Source: Natrialbaceae archaeon
GTDB taxonomy: Archaea; Halobacteriota; Halobacteria; Halobacteriales; Natrialbaceae
NCBI GenBank assembly: GCA_003559215.1
Contig: PWMF01000003.1
Coordinates: forward strand, 1-64,000
Reading direction: 5' to 3'
Length of the DNA: 64,000 nt
In this document: positions 53,493 to 62,872 of the stretch, piece after piece
Layout: each line of letters opens with the position of its first letter
Position numbering within the stretch: the stretch's first letter is position 1
Notes under the pieces: model-generated
What the model saw: the letters and a program-made list of their open reading frames with translations, nothing else
Told to the model about the DNA's origin: nothing
Database searches by the model: none
Program-made: the position numbers and the translations under genes

Positions 53493-54214
53493 GTGGTCGT
53501 CCCTCCGGACTCCTTCTGAGATCGTCGCTGCAGCAGTACCGACAGCGCCGCCACCGCGACGACGGCGATCACGTGGCCGACGAGCGCGCCGACCAGGATC
53601 GGATGACCCAGCACGAAGGGGACGAACAGCAGCTGGACGCCAGCGAACGCCACGTTGAGCCCGTCCGTTCGGGCGTACTCTCGCGTCGTTTTCGGTTCGA
53701 ACTCGTAGGCGACCGACCGCCAGAGCCCGGCGACGGTCGCCCACCAGCAGGTACCGATCCGGTAGACGACGTCCCAGAGGATCAGCAGTAACAAGGCGAC
53801 CGCCAGCGCCGGCGGTTCGGGACCGAGGATCTCCGTCAGCAACGGTTGTTCGCTGGTCCGGGGATCGGTGACGAACAGGTACGTGACCAGGAGGACGAAC
53901 GCCATCACCCCGAGCACGACCTCGATGTTCGAGCCGAACAGCACGCGCCGGTAGCCCTCTGGCGACCGAAGCGCCCGAACCGAGCGGCTGTACCGGAGCA
54001 TGAGCCAGCTGCCGACCGCCGCGACGAGGACGGCGACGGTTCCCGGAACGACCGCCCCCCACAGCCCGTAGACGGCCGCGACCACGAGCAGCGCCGCCTC
54101 GAAGACCGCGAACTGGATCCCGATAGCGAGCCGATCCGAGAGGTCGAACCCCGGCAGCGCGCCGACGATGCTCTCGTAGACCCACGTCTCGCCGTACTCA
54201 GGGGTCCGGGTCAT
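53489..54214 (-). CDS. polytopic membrane protein of unknown function
   Basis: MTRTPEYGETWVYESIVGALPGFDLSDRLAIGIQFAVFEAALLVVAAVYGLWG..., several TM segments. Confidence 0.8.
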   Translation of the reverse strand: MTRTPEYGETWVYESIVGALPGFDLSDRLAIGIQFAVFEAALLVVAAVYGLWGAVVPGTVAVLVAAVGSWLMLRYSRSVRALRSPEGYRRVLFGSNIEVVLGVMAFVLLVTYLFVTDPRTSEQPLLTEILGPEPPALAVALLLLILWDVVYRIGTCWWATVAGLWRSVAYEFEPKTTREYARTDGLNVAFAGVQLLFVPFVLGHPILVGALVGHVIAVVAVAALSVLLQRRSQKESGGTTT

Positions 54215-55170
54215 TCTTCGAGCGGGCGCCCCTCGTCGGGCAGCCCGCTCTCGAGGGTGTCTCCGTCGAGGGTCACTTCCTCGGCGAGCGCGCTGCGAAC
54301 GGCGTCCTCGAACGGCGTCGGATCGACGCCGACGAGCTCACGCAGGCGGTCGTCCTCGACGACCACCGGATTGACCATGCCCTCGATCAGCCGGTGGGCG
54401 ACCTGCGGGTCGACGTTCGTCACGAGATCGACCCAGTACGCCGATAGTGTCGGCGTTAGCACGGGAACGGGGACGATTACTGGCTCCCACCCGCTTGCGA
54501 TCTTCGCGGTCGTTCGGAGCATCTCCCCGTAGGTGAGCACGTCGGGACCGCCGATCTCGTAGGTCTCGCCCGTGGTCTCGGATCGCTCGAGGACCGCGAG
54601 CAGGTACGCGATCACGTCGTCGATGGCGATCGGCTGACACTCGACGTGGACCCACCGCGGGGTCACCATCACGGGCAGTCGTTTGGCGAGCTGACGGACG
54701 ATTTGGAAGCTTGCGCTCTCCCCGCCGATGATGATCGCCGCCCGAAGCACCGTCACCTCGGCGCTGCCGGCCTGCAGCTCGGATTCGACGAGCCGGCGCG
54801 AGGCCAGGTGTTCCGAAAGCTGCTCGTTCTCGTCGCCCAGTCCGCTGAGGTAGATGATCCGCTCGAGCCCGGCGTCGGTCGCTGCTCGCTCGAAGTTTCG
54901 CGCGGCGCGGCGGTCCTGCGCGATCAGGTCCTCGTCACCGCTGCCCATCGTGTGGATCAGGTAGTACGCGACGTCGATTCCCTCGAGGGCGTCCTCGAAG
55001 CTGCCCTCCTCGAGGACGTCGCCCTCGGCGACGGTGATCCCGTCGTCGGGCGGCTCGTAGTCGTCGGCGTCCCGAACGAGTACTGTCACGTCGTGGTCCG
55101 TCATCGCGCGCAGCGCGGCGACGAGGCGACTACCGACGAAGCCGGTCGCACCCGTCACGAGTACGTTCAT
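54211..55170 (-). CDS. NAD(P)-binding atypical SDR/NmrA-like protein
   Basis: MNVLVTGATGFVGSRLVAALRAMTDHDVTVLVRD...VAYYLIHTMGSGDEDLIAQDRRAARNF; 4-nt overlap with downstream gene. Confidence 0.92.
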   Translation of the reverse strand: MNVLVTGATGFVGSRLVAALRAMTDHDVTVLVRDADDYEPPDDGITVAEGDVLEEGSFEDALEGIDVAYYLIHTMGSGDEDLIAQDRRAARNFERAATDAGLERIIYLSGLGDENEQLSEHLASRRLVESELQAGSAEVTVLRAAIIIGGESASFQIVRQLAKRLPVMVTPRWVHVECQPIAIDDVIAYLLAVLERSETTGETYEIGGPDVLTYGEMLRTTAKIASGWEPVIVPVPVLTPTLSAYWVDLVTNVDPQVAHRLIEGMVNPVVVEDDRLRELVGVDPTPFEDAVRSALAEEVTLDGDTLESGLPDEGRPLEE

Positions 55171-55229
55171 ACGATTCATACGGTCGATCGGTCCTTAACG
55201 AGTCGCGTTGCAGCGGTTTCGGCCTCGAG

Positions 55230-56204
55230 TCACTCCCAGCCAGGGGTTTCGGGAGCGCCGCGCCGATCTTCGATCTCCGCCGCGAGTTCAGGATCGGGAA
55301 CCGCCTCGTCGGCCCGAGTTCGATCGCGACGTCGGTGCCACTCCCCGATCGCGGCCCCGATCCACGCGTCGTCTGCACCCGATTCGTCGCCCTCGAGACG
55401 CTCGAGCGCCCGCTCGTAGTGAGGCTCCGAGACGGCGACGGTGCCGGGACTCGAGGCCGCGGCGACGGCGATACACTTGGCTCGGTCAGTCGGCGACGGC
55501 TCGCCACGTTCGAGCCGGTCGAGCAGCCCCTCGAGCTCGTCGGGGCGGGGGTGACAGAACAGCTTCGCGCCGAGCGCCTGCGGACCGAATAGCAGTCCAT
55601 CCGGATCGTCGTGGTTTCGCTCGAGCAGCCGGTCCCCGCCGAACCGGGCCTCGACGCGCTCGCACTCGGTCTCGGCACCCAGCGCGAGGGTCTGTTCGGG
55701 ATAGGTTCCGCACTCGTCGGGAAAGCGGTCGCTCCCGTGGACCCGACACTGTAGCGTCGTCGGGTCGAGGAAGACACAGGTCGGCAGCCATGTCGGCCCC
55801 TCACGGCCGAAGGGGGCGACGGGTTTCGGCGGTTTTCGCAGGCCGACGAAAAAGACCGGACGGCCGGCGACGGCGGCCACGTGGCGGTCGCCGATCTCGA
55901 CGCCCTCGCGCTCGTCCTCGACCGTCCAGAACCGCGGCGTCAGCGCCGCGGCCGACCCTCGCTCGAGGACGGTCCGAACCTCGTCGCGGGCCAGCGCGAC
56001 GAAGTTGTAACTGCCTCCGAGGGGGACGCGATCGGAGAACGCCCGCTCGTTTCCGCCGTCGTCGTCACGGGACGACGACCGGGCACACCGTCGGTCGTCC
56101 GGCTCCTCCTTGCCGACCTCGAGCAGCGGTCGCCAGTCGAGACAGCAACCCGCACAGCCGCGACAGTTCACCTCCATGCTCGTCGGTACCGCGGCCCCAG
56201 TCAT
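55230..56204 (-). CDS. YkgJ-family cysteine-cluster protein
   Basis: NCRGCAGCCLDWRPLLEV..., CVFLDPTTLQCRVHGSDRFPDECGTYPEQT. Confidence 0.88.
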   Translation of the reverse strand: MTGAAVPTSMEVNCRGCAGCCLDWRPLLEVGKEEPDDRRCARSSSRDDDGGNERAFSDRVPLGGSYNFVALARDEVRTVLERGSAAALTPRFWTVEDEREGVEIGDRHVAAVAGRPVFFVGLRKPPKPVAPFGREGPTWLPTCVFLDPTTLQCRVHGSDRFPDECGTYPEQTLALGAETECERVEARFGGDRLLERNHDDPDGLLFGPQALGAKLFCHPRPDELEGLLDRLERGEPSPTDRAKCIAVAAASSPGTVAVSEPHYERALERLEGDESGADDAWIGAAIGEWHRRRDRTRADEAVPDPELAAEIEDRRGAPETPGWE

Positions 56205-56257
56205 AACCGCTGTGCCGCGGGGCAACGACTTTCACGGCTCGAGACGGATACTTGCGC

Positions 56258-56503
56258 ATGGCGCGGGACACCTGCGACGGCTGCGGCCGAACGGTCACGG
56301 TCGCCGGCGGTATCGCCAACCTCTGGACGTTCGGCGAGGACGACGGCAGCCAGGGCTCGGCGATGACACTGGAGTTCGAAAACGGTTCGGACCACCTGCT
56401 GTGTTACCCCTGTATCGCAGCCCTGCCGGACGAGCCGACGGACGCGGACGTCGATCGGCTGGAACAGGTCGACGAGGAGACGTCGCGACTCGAGTCAAGT
56501 TGA
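56258..56503 (+). CDS. small zinc-finger-like protein, haloarchaeal
   Basis: MARDTCDGCGRTVTVAGGIANLWTFGEDDGSQGSAMTLEFENGSDHLLCYPCIAALPDEPTD; CxxC...CxxC. Confidence 0.8.
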   Translation: MARDTCDGCGRTVTVAGGIANLWTFGEDDGSQGSAMTLEFENGSDHLLCYPCIAALPDEPTDADVDRLEQVDEETSRLESS

Positions 56504-56590
56504 GGCGGCGCCGGAGACAAGTGGAGGGCGCGAGCGTGTGACACACCACCGAAAGCACGGTCGCGATCGCGTTCGAACCGGCGCCGCGAG

Positions 56591-56679
56591 CGGAAGGGGT
56601 GGGATTTGAACGCCACGAGGCACGATGGCCGCCGCGGGCCTGACGGCGCCGCGGTGCTCTACCGCTGAGCGACCCTTCC
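56591..56679 (-). tRNA. tRNA-like element, isotype not assignable by eye (atypical tRNA, intron-containing tRNA or pseudogene)
   Basis: 7-bp acceptor GGAAGGG/CCCTTCC, D-arm GCTC-AGCGGTA-GAGC, T-arm-like GTGGCG-TTCAAAT-CCCAC; about 39 nt between D- and T-arms with no canonical 7-nt anticodon loop. Confidence 0.5.
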
Positions 56680-56846
56680 GCAGTCGAAGTCAAAGGCAGG
56701 GACCGTATTCGTAATCGACCCGCTACTCCGACGTATCGGCTGCCTACCCCTCGATAGGCGGGGCTTTCTCAGTTTCGACGAGCGGAACGGACCGTAACGG
56801 TTGCACGGGACGTGACGGTCCGCAGCCTTTAGGACGCGACCGCTCC

Positions 56847-58688
56847 GTGGATCGAACGGTGAACCCCGAGCGGATCTTCGAGGCCTTCCCCGCGCCGAGC
56901 TACCGCGGCGCCCAGGAACAAGCCCTCCGCGACGTTCGCGACGCGTTCGCGGCCGGCAACGACGTCGTGTTGGTGCGCGCGCCGACGGGCAGCGGAAAGT
57001 CCCTGCTCGCTCGCGCCGTCGCCGGCTGTGCCAGGACCGTCGACGAGGCCGAGCCCAGCGAGGCCGCGGGCGCCTACTACACGACCCCGCAGGTCTCTCA
57101 GCTCGACGACGTCGCGGCCGACGACCTGCTCGCAGATCTGAACGTCATCCGCGGGAAGTCGAACTACACCTGTATCCTCCCCGACGAACGCGACACGCCG
57201 GTCAACCAGGCCCCCTGCGTCCGCGAGCGGGGGTACGATTGTTCGGTCAAGCACCGCTGTCCGTACTTCTCGGACCGGGCGATCGCCTCGAACCGATCGA
57301 TCGCGGCGATGACGCTGGCCTACTTTATGCAGACGGCGGGTAGCGAAGTCTTTCGCAAGCGCGACGTCGTCGTGATCGACGAGGCCCACGGACTCGCCGA
57401 GTGGGCCGAGATGTACGCGACGATCCAGCTCGGCCCACGAACGGTGCCGTTCTGGGACGAGCTTCGAGTTCCGGAGGTCGACGGGCTCGACCGTGCGGTC
57501 AGATACGCCGAGAACGTCGCCCAGATCTGCACCCGCCGGAAGGACGAGCTGCTGTCCCAGGAGTCGCTCACTCCGCGAGAGGTCCGCCAGCGCGACCGCC
57601 TCCAGGAGCTGATCGGCGAGCTCGACTGGTTCGTCTCCGACTACCGGGATCCACAGAGCGCGACGACGTGGCTGGTCGACCAGTCCGAACCACGCGCCCA
57701 TGACGAGGCCGGAAGCGACGACAACGCGGACGAGGACGGCGAAAAACTCGGCGGCCCTCTGACGATCAAGCCGATGGATCCCGAGCGCTACCTCCGCCAC
57801 ACGGTCTGGGACCGCGGGAACGAGTTCGCGCTGCTGTCGGCGACGATCCTGAACAAGGCCGCCTTCTGTCGGCAGGTCGGACTCGACCCCGCCGACGTCG
57901 CCCTGGTCGACGTCGAGCACACGTTTCCCGTCGAGCACCGCCCGCTGTACGACGTCACGCAGGGGAAGATGACCTACGAGCACCGCTCGGAGACCACGCC
58001 GAAGCTCGCCCGGACGATCGTCCGGATCATGCAGGAACACCCCGACGAGAAAGGGCTGGTCCACGCCCACTCCTACGACATCCAGGAGCAGCTGGCCGAC
58101 CTCCTGCGGGACTTCGGCGTCGGCGACCGGATCCGAGTCCACGACCGGGACAGTCGCGACGCCGCCCTCGAGGAGTGGAAAGCGAGCGACGGCGCGGACG
58201 TCTTCCTCTCGGTGAAGATGGAGGAGGCGCTGGATCTCAAGGGCGAGCTCTGTCGCTGGCAGGTGCTCTGTAAGGCGCCGTTCCTCAACACCGGCGACTC
58301 GAGGGTCGCCCACCGTCTCGAGGAGGGCCAATGGGCGTGGTACTACCGGACCGCCCTGCGAACGATCATCCAGGCCTGCGGGCGGGTCGTCCGCGCGCCC
58401 GACGACTACGGCGCGACCTACCTGGCCGACTCGAGCCTGCTCGACGTCTTCGACCGCGCTCGCTCGGACATGCCTGATTGGTTCGCGGTCCAGGTCGAAC
58501 GCATGGAGCGCCCGGAGTTACCGGCGTTCGAGCCGAGTGCGGCAGTCGGTGACGGCTCGAGTTCGGGCGGTCGCTCCCGGGGCGGTTCGGGCCGGAGCTC
58601 GAGCGGCGGTCGTGGCGGTTCCGGCTCGCGCTCGCGGCGCTCGTCGGGCTCGAGTCCGCTGGCGGACGTCTGGGACACGGACGGATAG
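56847..58688 (+). CDS. Rad3/XPD/DinG-like ATP-dependent DNA helicase
   Basis: Walker A RAPTGSGKS; four-Cys Fe-S region YTCILPD...APCVRERGYDCSVKHRCPYF; DEAH; ALLSATIL; QACGRVVRAPDDYG. Start may be GTG at 56847 or 56859. Confidence 0.92.
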   Translation: MDRTVNPERIFEAFPAPSYRGAQEQALRDVRDAFAAGNDVVLVRAPTGSGKSLLARAVAGCARTVDEAEPSEAAGAYYTTPQVSQLDDVAADDLLADLNVIRGKSNYTCILPDERDTPVNQAPCVRERGYDCSVKHRCPYFSDRAIASNRSIAAMTLAYFMQTAGSEVFRKRDVVVIDEAHGLAEWAEMYATIQLGPRTVPFWDELRVPEVDGLDRAVRYAENVAQICTRRKDELLSQESLTPREVRQRDRLQELIGELDWFVSDYRDPQSATTWLVDQSEPRAHDEAGSDDNADEDGEKLGGPLTIKPMDPERYLRHTVWDRGNEFALLSATILNKAAFCRQVGLDPADVALVDVEHTFPVEHRPLYDVTQGKMTYEHRSETTPKLARTIVRIMQEHPDEKGLVHAHSYDIQEQLADLLRDFGVGDRIRVHDRDSRDAALEEWKASDGADVFLSVKMEEALDLKGELCRWQVLCKAPFLNTGDSRVAHRLEEGQWAWYYRTALRTIIQACGRVVRAPDDYGATYLADSSLLDVFDRARSDMPDWFAVQVERMERPELPAFEPSAAVGDGSSSGGRSRGGSGRSSSGGRGGSGSRSRRSSGSSPLADVWDTDG

Positions 58689-58729
58689 CGAACGGTTCCT
58701 CGAGGAGAGTACGACGCCGATCGACGAGG

Positions 58730-58816
58730 CTACAGCGCCGCGGTCGCGCCCCAGGCGACCATCGAGGTCACCATGAGGACGACGAACAGCAGGGCGATGA
58801 ATTGGTTTCGGTCCAT
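58730..58816 (-). CDS. 28-aa single-TM microprotein (not in ORF track)
   Basis: Reverse-strand translation MDRNQFIALLFVVLMVTSMVAWGATAAL*. Confidence 0.6.
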   Translation of the reverse strand: MDRNQFIALLFVVLMVTSMVAWGATAAL

Positions 58817-58881
58817 GTGTAGGCGCAGTCAGCCCGACAGTAAGAATGTCACGCCCGGCTCACGCCTCGAACTGTGTCGAC

Positions 58882-60150
58882 TCACGCTTCGTCGCCGAAG
58901 CGGGCGTCAATGACGACGTGGGCGACACCCGCGCTGTGGCTCTTGATTCGTCGCTTCTCGAGGACCTCGAGCTCTCTCTCTGCCTGCTGGGCGGCCGCCT
59001 CGAGCCGCTCGATCGGGCGCTCCCACAGCCGCGACTCGGGGACCGCCTCGTGGTAGTGGACGATACCGCCGGGTACGAGGGCCTCGAGGGCGGAGGGGAG
59101 GAACTCGTGGGCCTCGTCGGCTCTGGTGTTGTGGCCGTCGTCCCCGTCCCCCTTCGTGCCGTCAGCGGATCCGGACCCGTAGTACCCCATCACCACCCTG
59201 TCGACCTCGAGCTCGCCCGCGACGTCCCGACAGTCGGTCATGTAGGCGTCGACCCGATCGGCGACGTCGTTTAACACGGCGTTCTCGAGCAGGTAGCGAA
59301 ACGCGGTCGGGTTGACCTCGGTCGCGGTCACCCGCGCACCGGAGCGGGCCATCGGAAGCGCGAAGTAGCCGATTCCGGCGAACATGTCGAACACGGGCTC
59401 GTCGGGATCGACGAGTTCGCCCATTCGGGCGCGCTCGGCCTGGTTCCCCGGCGAGAACATCACTTTCGCGGGGTCGAGCCCGTACCGGGTGCCGTGTTCG
59501 GTGTGTACGGTCTCGGTGTCAGCTTCGCCCGCGAGCAGTCGCGTTCGGGGTTCGCGGTAGGTGCCCGCCGCACCGTCGTTGGCGATCCCCTCGTCGGCCA
59601 GCACGCTGTCGGCCTCGCCGTGGAGTTCGAGTAAGACCTCGGCGACGTCGGCCTCGTCGGGACAGCCCTCGGGCACCGTCACGAGCACGACGGAGCCGAT
59701 CACGGCCCACGAACCGGGCGCGCTCTCGAGTTCGTCGTCGCCCCAGCCTCGCTCGGCAAGCAGGTCCTCGAGGTCCCGACTCCGGAGTTCGGGTTCGAGC
59801 TGGCGGACGACCTCGAGGACGCGCGTTTCGGTCGGGGGTTCGGTGATCGGAAGCGCGATCCGTTCAGGACCATTCTCACGAGTCACGTCGTCTTCCGGGG
59901 ACGTCGCCTCGCTCGCAGCCCGATCGTCCCCGACCGTATCGTCGACCCGCTCGCCGTGATCGCGAACCACACCGCTGACCCCCTGGACGCGCCGCGAGTC
60001 GTCGTAGACCCCCTCGGCGCGAAGCGACTCGATTGCGGTCTCCGTTCGCGCCTTCTCGACGACGGCCGCCAGCGGCGCGTCGGCGCGCTCGAGCGAGTCC
60101 ATCGCCGTCGTCGCGTTCGGATCGGGATCGGATTCGGACCCCTCAGGCAT
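58882..60150 (-). CDS. Trm5-like class I SAM-dependent tRNA methyltransferase
   Basis: VMFSPGNQAERARMGELVDPDEPVFDMFAGIGYFALPMARSGARVTATEVNPTAFRYLLENAVLNDVADRV; VVMGYYGSG. Confidence 0.9.
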   Translation of the reverse strand: MPEGSESDPDPNATTAMDSLERADAPLAAVVEKARTETAIESLRAEGVYDDSRRVQGVSGVVRDHGERVDDTVGDDRAASEATSPEDDVTRENGPERIALPITEPPTETRVLEVVRQLEPELRSRDLEDLLAERGWGDDELESAPGSWAVIGSVVLVTVPEGCPDEADVAEVLLELHGEADSVLADEGIANDGAAGTYREPRTRLLAGEADTETVHTEHGTRYGLDPAKVMFSPGNQAERARMGELVDPDEPVFDMFAGIGYFALPMARSGARVTATEVNPTAFRYLLENAVLNDVADRVDAYMTDCRDVAGELEVDRVVMGYYGSGSADGTKGDGDDGHNTRADEAHEFLPSALEALVPGGIVHYHEAVPESRLWERPIERLEAAAQQAERELEVLEKRRIKSHSAGVAHVVIDARFGDEA

Positions 60151-61327
60151 CGTCCTCGTAAGGGTCGTAGTGGCCGTCGTCGTCCTCGTCGCCGGTGTCG
60201 GGTTCGGGATCCGGCAGGACGTGGACACCGGCGCGGCTCTTCAGAACGGGTACCGTCTGCGCGTCGGGATCGAAGTAGTCCGGCCGGGCGACCGTTTTGG
60301 CCTGGAACGTCTCGGGATCGAGCACCTGGACCGCGTTCTCGTCCTCGACGGTGACGACCGTCGTCTCGACGGCGTCCTCGAGTTCGCCGAGCCTGCGGGC
60401 CTCCGGCGAGTTCCCCTCCTCGTAGCTCGCCTCGTAGCGCTCGCCGGTCGTCACGCGGGTTCCCTTGAGGTTACCTCGGGCGCTGCGGACGAGGACGGGA
60501 CCGCCGTCGTCGTCCGTGAGGTCGATGACGTCGCCAGGGGTGTACGGCGGGAGCCGGACGGCGAAGGTGACGCGGTAGACCTCGTTGCCGTCCTCGTCCT
60601 CGGTGACGAGCGTCTCGGCGTCGTTGACGGTTCCGCCGAACTCCTCGACCATCTTGTTCGAGATCTTCTTGCCGATCTTGTTGGTCGAGACCTTGATGTC
60701 GAGCCCGTCGTCGGTCTCGCTCGTCTCGGTGACGAAGGCGTTGCGATCGCCCGTCGCTTCCATGTCGGCGACGACCTGGTTTGCGATCTCCTTCGCCCGG
60801 TCGACCTCCTCGCTCGTCGGCGTTCGATCCTCCGCGCGGATCTGGACAATGCTGGCGTAGTAGTCGCCGGCGATCCGGCCGCAGCGGGTGCAGGTCTGGC
60901 GGGCGATCTTCACCGGCACCATCACCTGTTCCTCGACGGGCGTGTCGCGGACGACCCCCGTGAAGTAGGCGTGCATCCGGATCGTGTTCTCGCCGACCTG
61001 TTCGGGCTCGACCTGCCAGGCGACGTCATCGACGTCGACGTGGACCGCCAGAGCCTCGCTGACCTCCTCGATGGCGATATCGGTGTAGTCCTGCGCGCCG
61101 ACGTCGACCCATCGGTTTCCCCGGTGGACGGCGCCACAGCGGGCACAGACCTGAACGTCGATCCGGTCTGGCGCGTCGATGAAGTCGAAGTCATCGAAGT
61201 AACAGCCGTCGCAGAGTTCGACCTCCGTCCCGGGTCGGAGCGGATCCGCTGCCGCGTCCGCGTCGCTCGCCGATCGGTCGGGCACCGGATCCCCACATCG
61301 GGGACAGAACGTACGCGACTCACTCAT
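60143..61327 (-). CDS. nmd3: archaeal NMD3 homolog
   Basis: FCPRCGDPVPD...LCDGCYFDDFDFIDAPDRIDVQVCARCGAVHRGNRW...QTCTRCGRIAGDYYASIVQIRAEDR. Confidence 0.93.
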   Translation of the reverse strand: MSESRTFCPRCGDPVPDRSASDADAAADPLRPGTEVELCDGCYFDDFDFIDAPDRIDVQVCARCGAVHRGNRWVDVGAQDYTDIAIEEVSEALAVHVDVDDVAWQVEPEQVGENTIRMHAYFTGVVRDTPVEEQVMVPVKIARQTCTRCGRIAGDYYASIVQIRAEDRTPTSEEVDRAKEIANQVVADMEATGDRNAFVTETSETDDGLDIKVSTNKIGKKISNKMVEEFGGTVNDAETLVTEDEDGNEVYRVTFAVRLPPYTPGDVIDLTDDDGGPVLVRSARGNLKGTRVTTGERYEASYEEGNSPEARRLGELEDAVETTVVTVEDENAVQVLDPETFQAKTVARPDYFDPDAQTVPVLKSRAGVHVLPDPEPDTGDEDDDGHYDPYEDDA

Positions 61328-61435
61328 TGTCTCCGGTTGGGCGGTGACGGTGTTAAACGGCCCGCTCTCCGCTCGCCCTTTCACGCTCGAGCGGGGAGCG
61401 GGCCACCCGAGCGTGGGCCTGAGCCGACCGCTCGC

Positions 61436-62872
61436 TCACTCCGTCTCTGCGGGCTCGACGCTCGCGTTCCGCCGGAGCCACTCGAGCGCGACGGCGCCGC
61501 CGACGATCCCGGCGCCCGTCGTGAAGCCGGGCACTCCCTCGTCCTCGCCGTCGTCGTCTCCGAGGACCTCGTCGGCCGCTTCGGTTTCGCCGTCCTCGTC
61601 GGTTTCGTTGTCGTCGGAGTCGTCCCCGATGTCCTCGGGATCCGTGGCCTCGAACGTGTCGTTTCCGTTCTCGGGTTGGGTGACGTTGTCGCCGTCGGTT
61701 TCGTTGGCGTCGATGTCGTCGAACGCCGACTCGGCCCGGATCGCGAGCAGCTCGCCGGTGACGGCGTAGAGGGTGTTGTCGGCGATCGCAAGATCACCGG
61801 GCTGGGCGTCGGTTTCGATCGACCACTCGAGGGTGCCGTCTCCGAGATCGAACGCGACGATCCCGGGACCCTGGTTCGAGCTCTCGATGCCGACGTACAG
61901 CTTCTCGCCGTCGGCGATCGGCGGACCGTACGTCGCCGACTCGAGTCCGGGACGCCACTGCTCGTCGCCACTCTCGCGGTCGTAACCGACGACGTCGGTC
62001 CCGGTCAGCGCGTAGATGCGGTCGTCGGTCGCGAGCGTCGAGGCGTACCCCTCGGCGATCCAGCGGAGGTCGCCGCTTCCGGTGTCGTAGACGGCAATCT
62101 CGTCGACACCGCCGGCCTGCACCGAGACGGTGTCGTCGGTCGCGACGACGACTTGCTTGCGGAACCCGCCGTCGTAATTCGCCCACCGACGGCTGCCATC
62201 CCCGGTTTCCAGCGCGTACAGGGTTCGACCGTCGGTCGCGAAGACGGCGCCGTCGGCGACGGCGACGGCCTGTCCGTGCAGTTTTCCGCCGTCGCTCTCG
62301 AACTGCCACCGCTCGGTCCCCTCGGCGGCGTCGATCGCGTAGAGGGTTCCGTCGACGACGACGAACGCGCTCCCGTCGGCGACGATCGGTTCGGGGACGT
62401 CGCCCTCGAATCCGATCGTCCACTCGATCCCCTCGAGGTCGGCGTCGAGGACCGCCAGTCGGTCGCCGCCGACGTAGATCCGTCCGTCGGCAACCGTCGG
62501 CGCGCCGTCCGCGCCGACGTCGGGGCTCGCTTCGATTCGGTCCCCGTCGTCGGCGTCGAAGGCGTGGACCGCGCCGTCGTCCGTCTGGTAGACGACCCCG
62601 TCGACGACCGCGACGGGACCGGTAGCGTCGTCCTGTCTCCACTCGACGACCGCCGGATCGTCCGGCCCGCTCGCCTCGGGAGCGTACCCGGTGTTTCCCG
62701 GGTTCCCGCGGCGGGACCTCCAGCCCTGTGCGTCGGACCGGACCGCCGACCCGGCACTTGCGCTGTCGGCGGTCGCCCTGCCGTCGGCGACTGCGGCGCT
62801 CACTGCGACGGTGCCACCGATCGCGGCGAACCCGGTCCGTTTCAGCACCTGCCGTCTGCCGTACCCCGTCAT
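61436..62872 (-). CDS. exported PQQ-like beta-propeller protein with possible PGF-CTERM-type tail
   Basis: Tat RRQVLKRTGFAAIGG; repeated VxxGxVYxxT/YVG(G)DRLAVLDA blades; acidic Asp/Glu/Thr-rich linker, then VPGFTTGAGIVGGAVALEWLRRN. Confidence 0.9.
   Translation of the reverse strand: MTGYGRRQVLKRTGFAAIGGTVAVSAAVADGRATADSASAGSAVRSDAQGWRSRRGNPGNTGYAPEASGPDDPAVVEWRQDDATGPVAVVDGVVYQTDDGAVHAFDADDGDRIEASPDVGADGAPTVADGRIYVGGDRLAVLDADLEGIEWTIGFEGDVPEPIVADGSAFVVVDGTLYAIDAAEGTERWQFESDGGKLHGQAVAVADGAVFATDGRTLYALETGDGSRRWANYDGGFRKQVVVATDDTVSVQAGGVDEIAVYDTGSGDLRWIAEGYASTLATDDRIYALTGTDVVGYDRESGDEQWRPGLESATYGPPIADGEKLYVGIESSNQGPGIVAFDLGDGTLEWSIETDAQPGDLAIADNTLYAVTGELLAIRAESAFDDIDANETDGDNVTQPENGNDTFEATDPEDIGDDSDDNETDEDGETEAADEVLGDDDGEDEGVPGFTTGAGIVGGAVALEWLRRNASVEPAETE

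Noticed and set aside
56591-56679. Selenocysteine tRNA (a TCA triplet sits in the central hairpin loop)
   Set aside because: No U33 before TCA, a 4-bp D-stem, and haloarchaea are not known to use selenocysteine; more likely an atypical or decayed tRNA.
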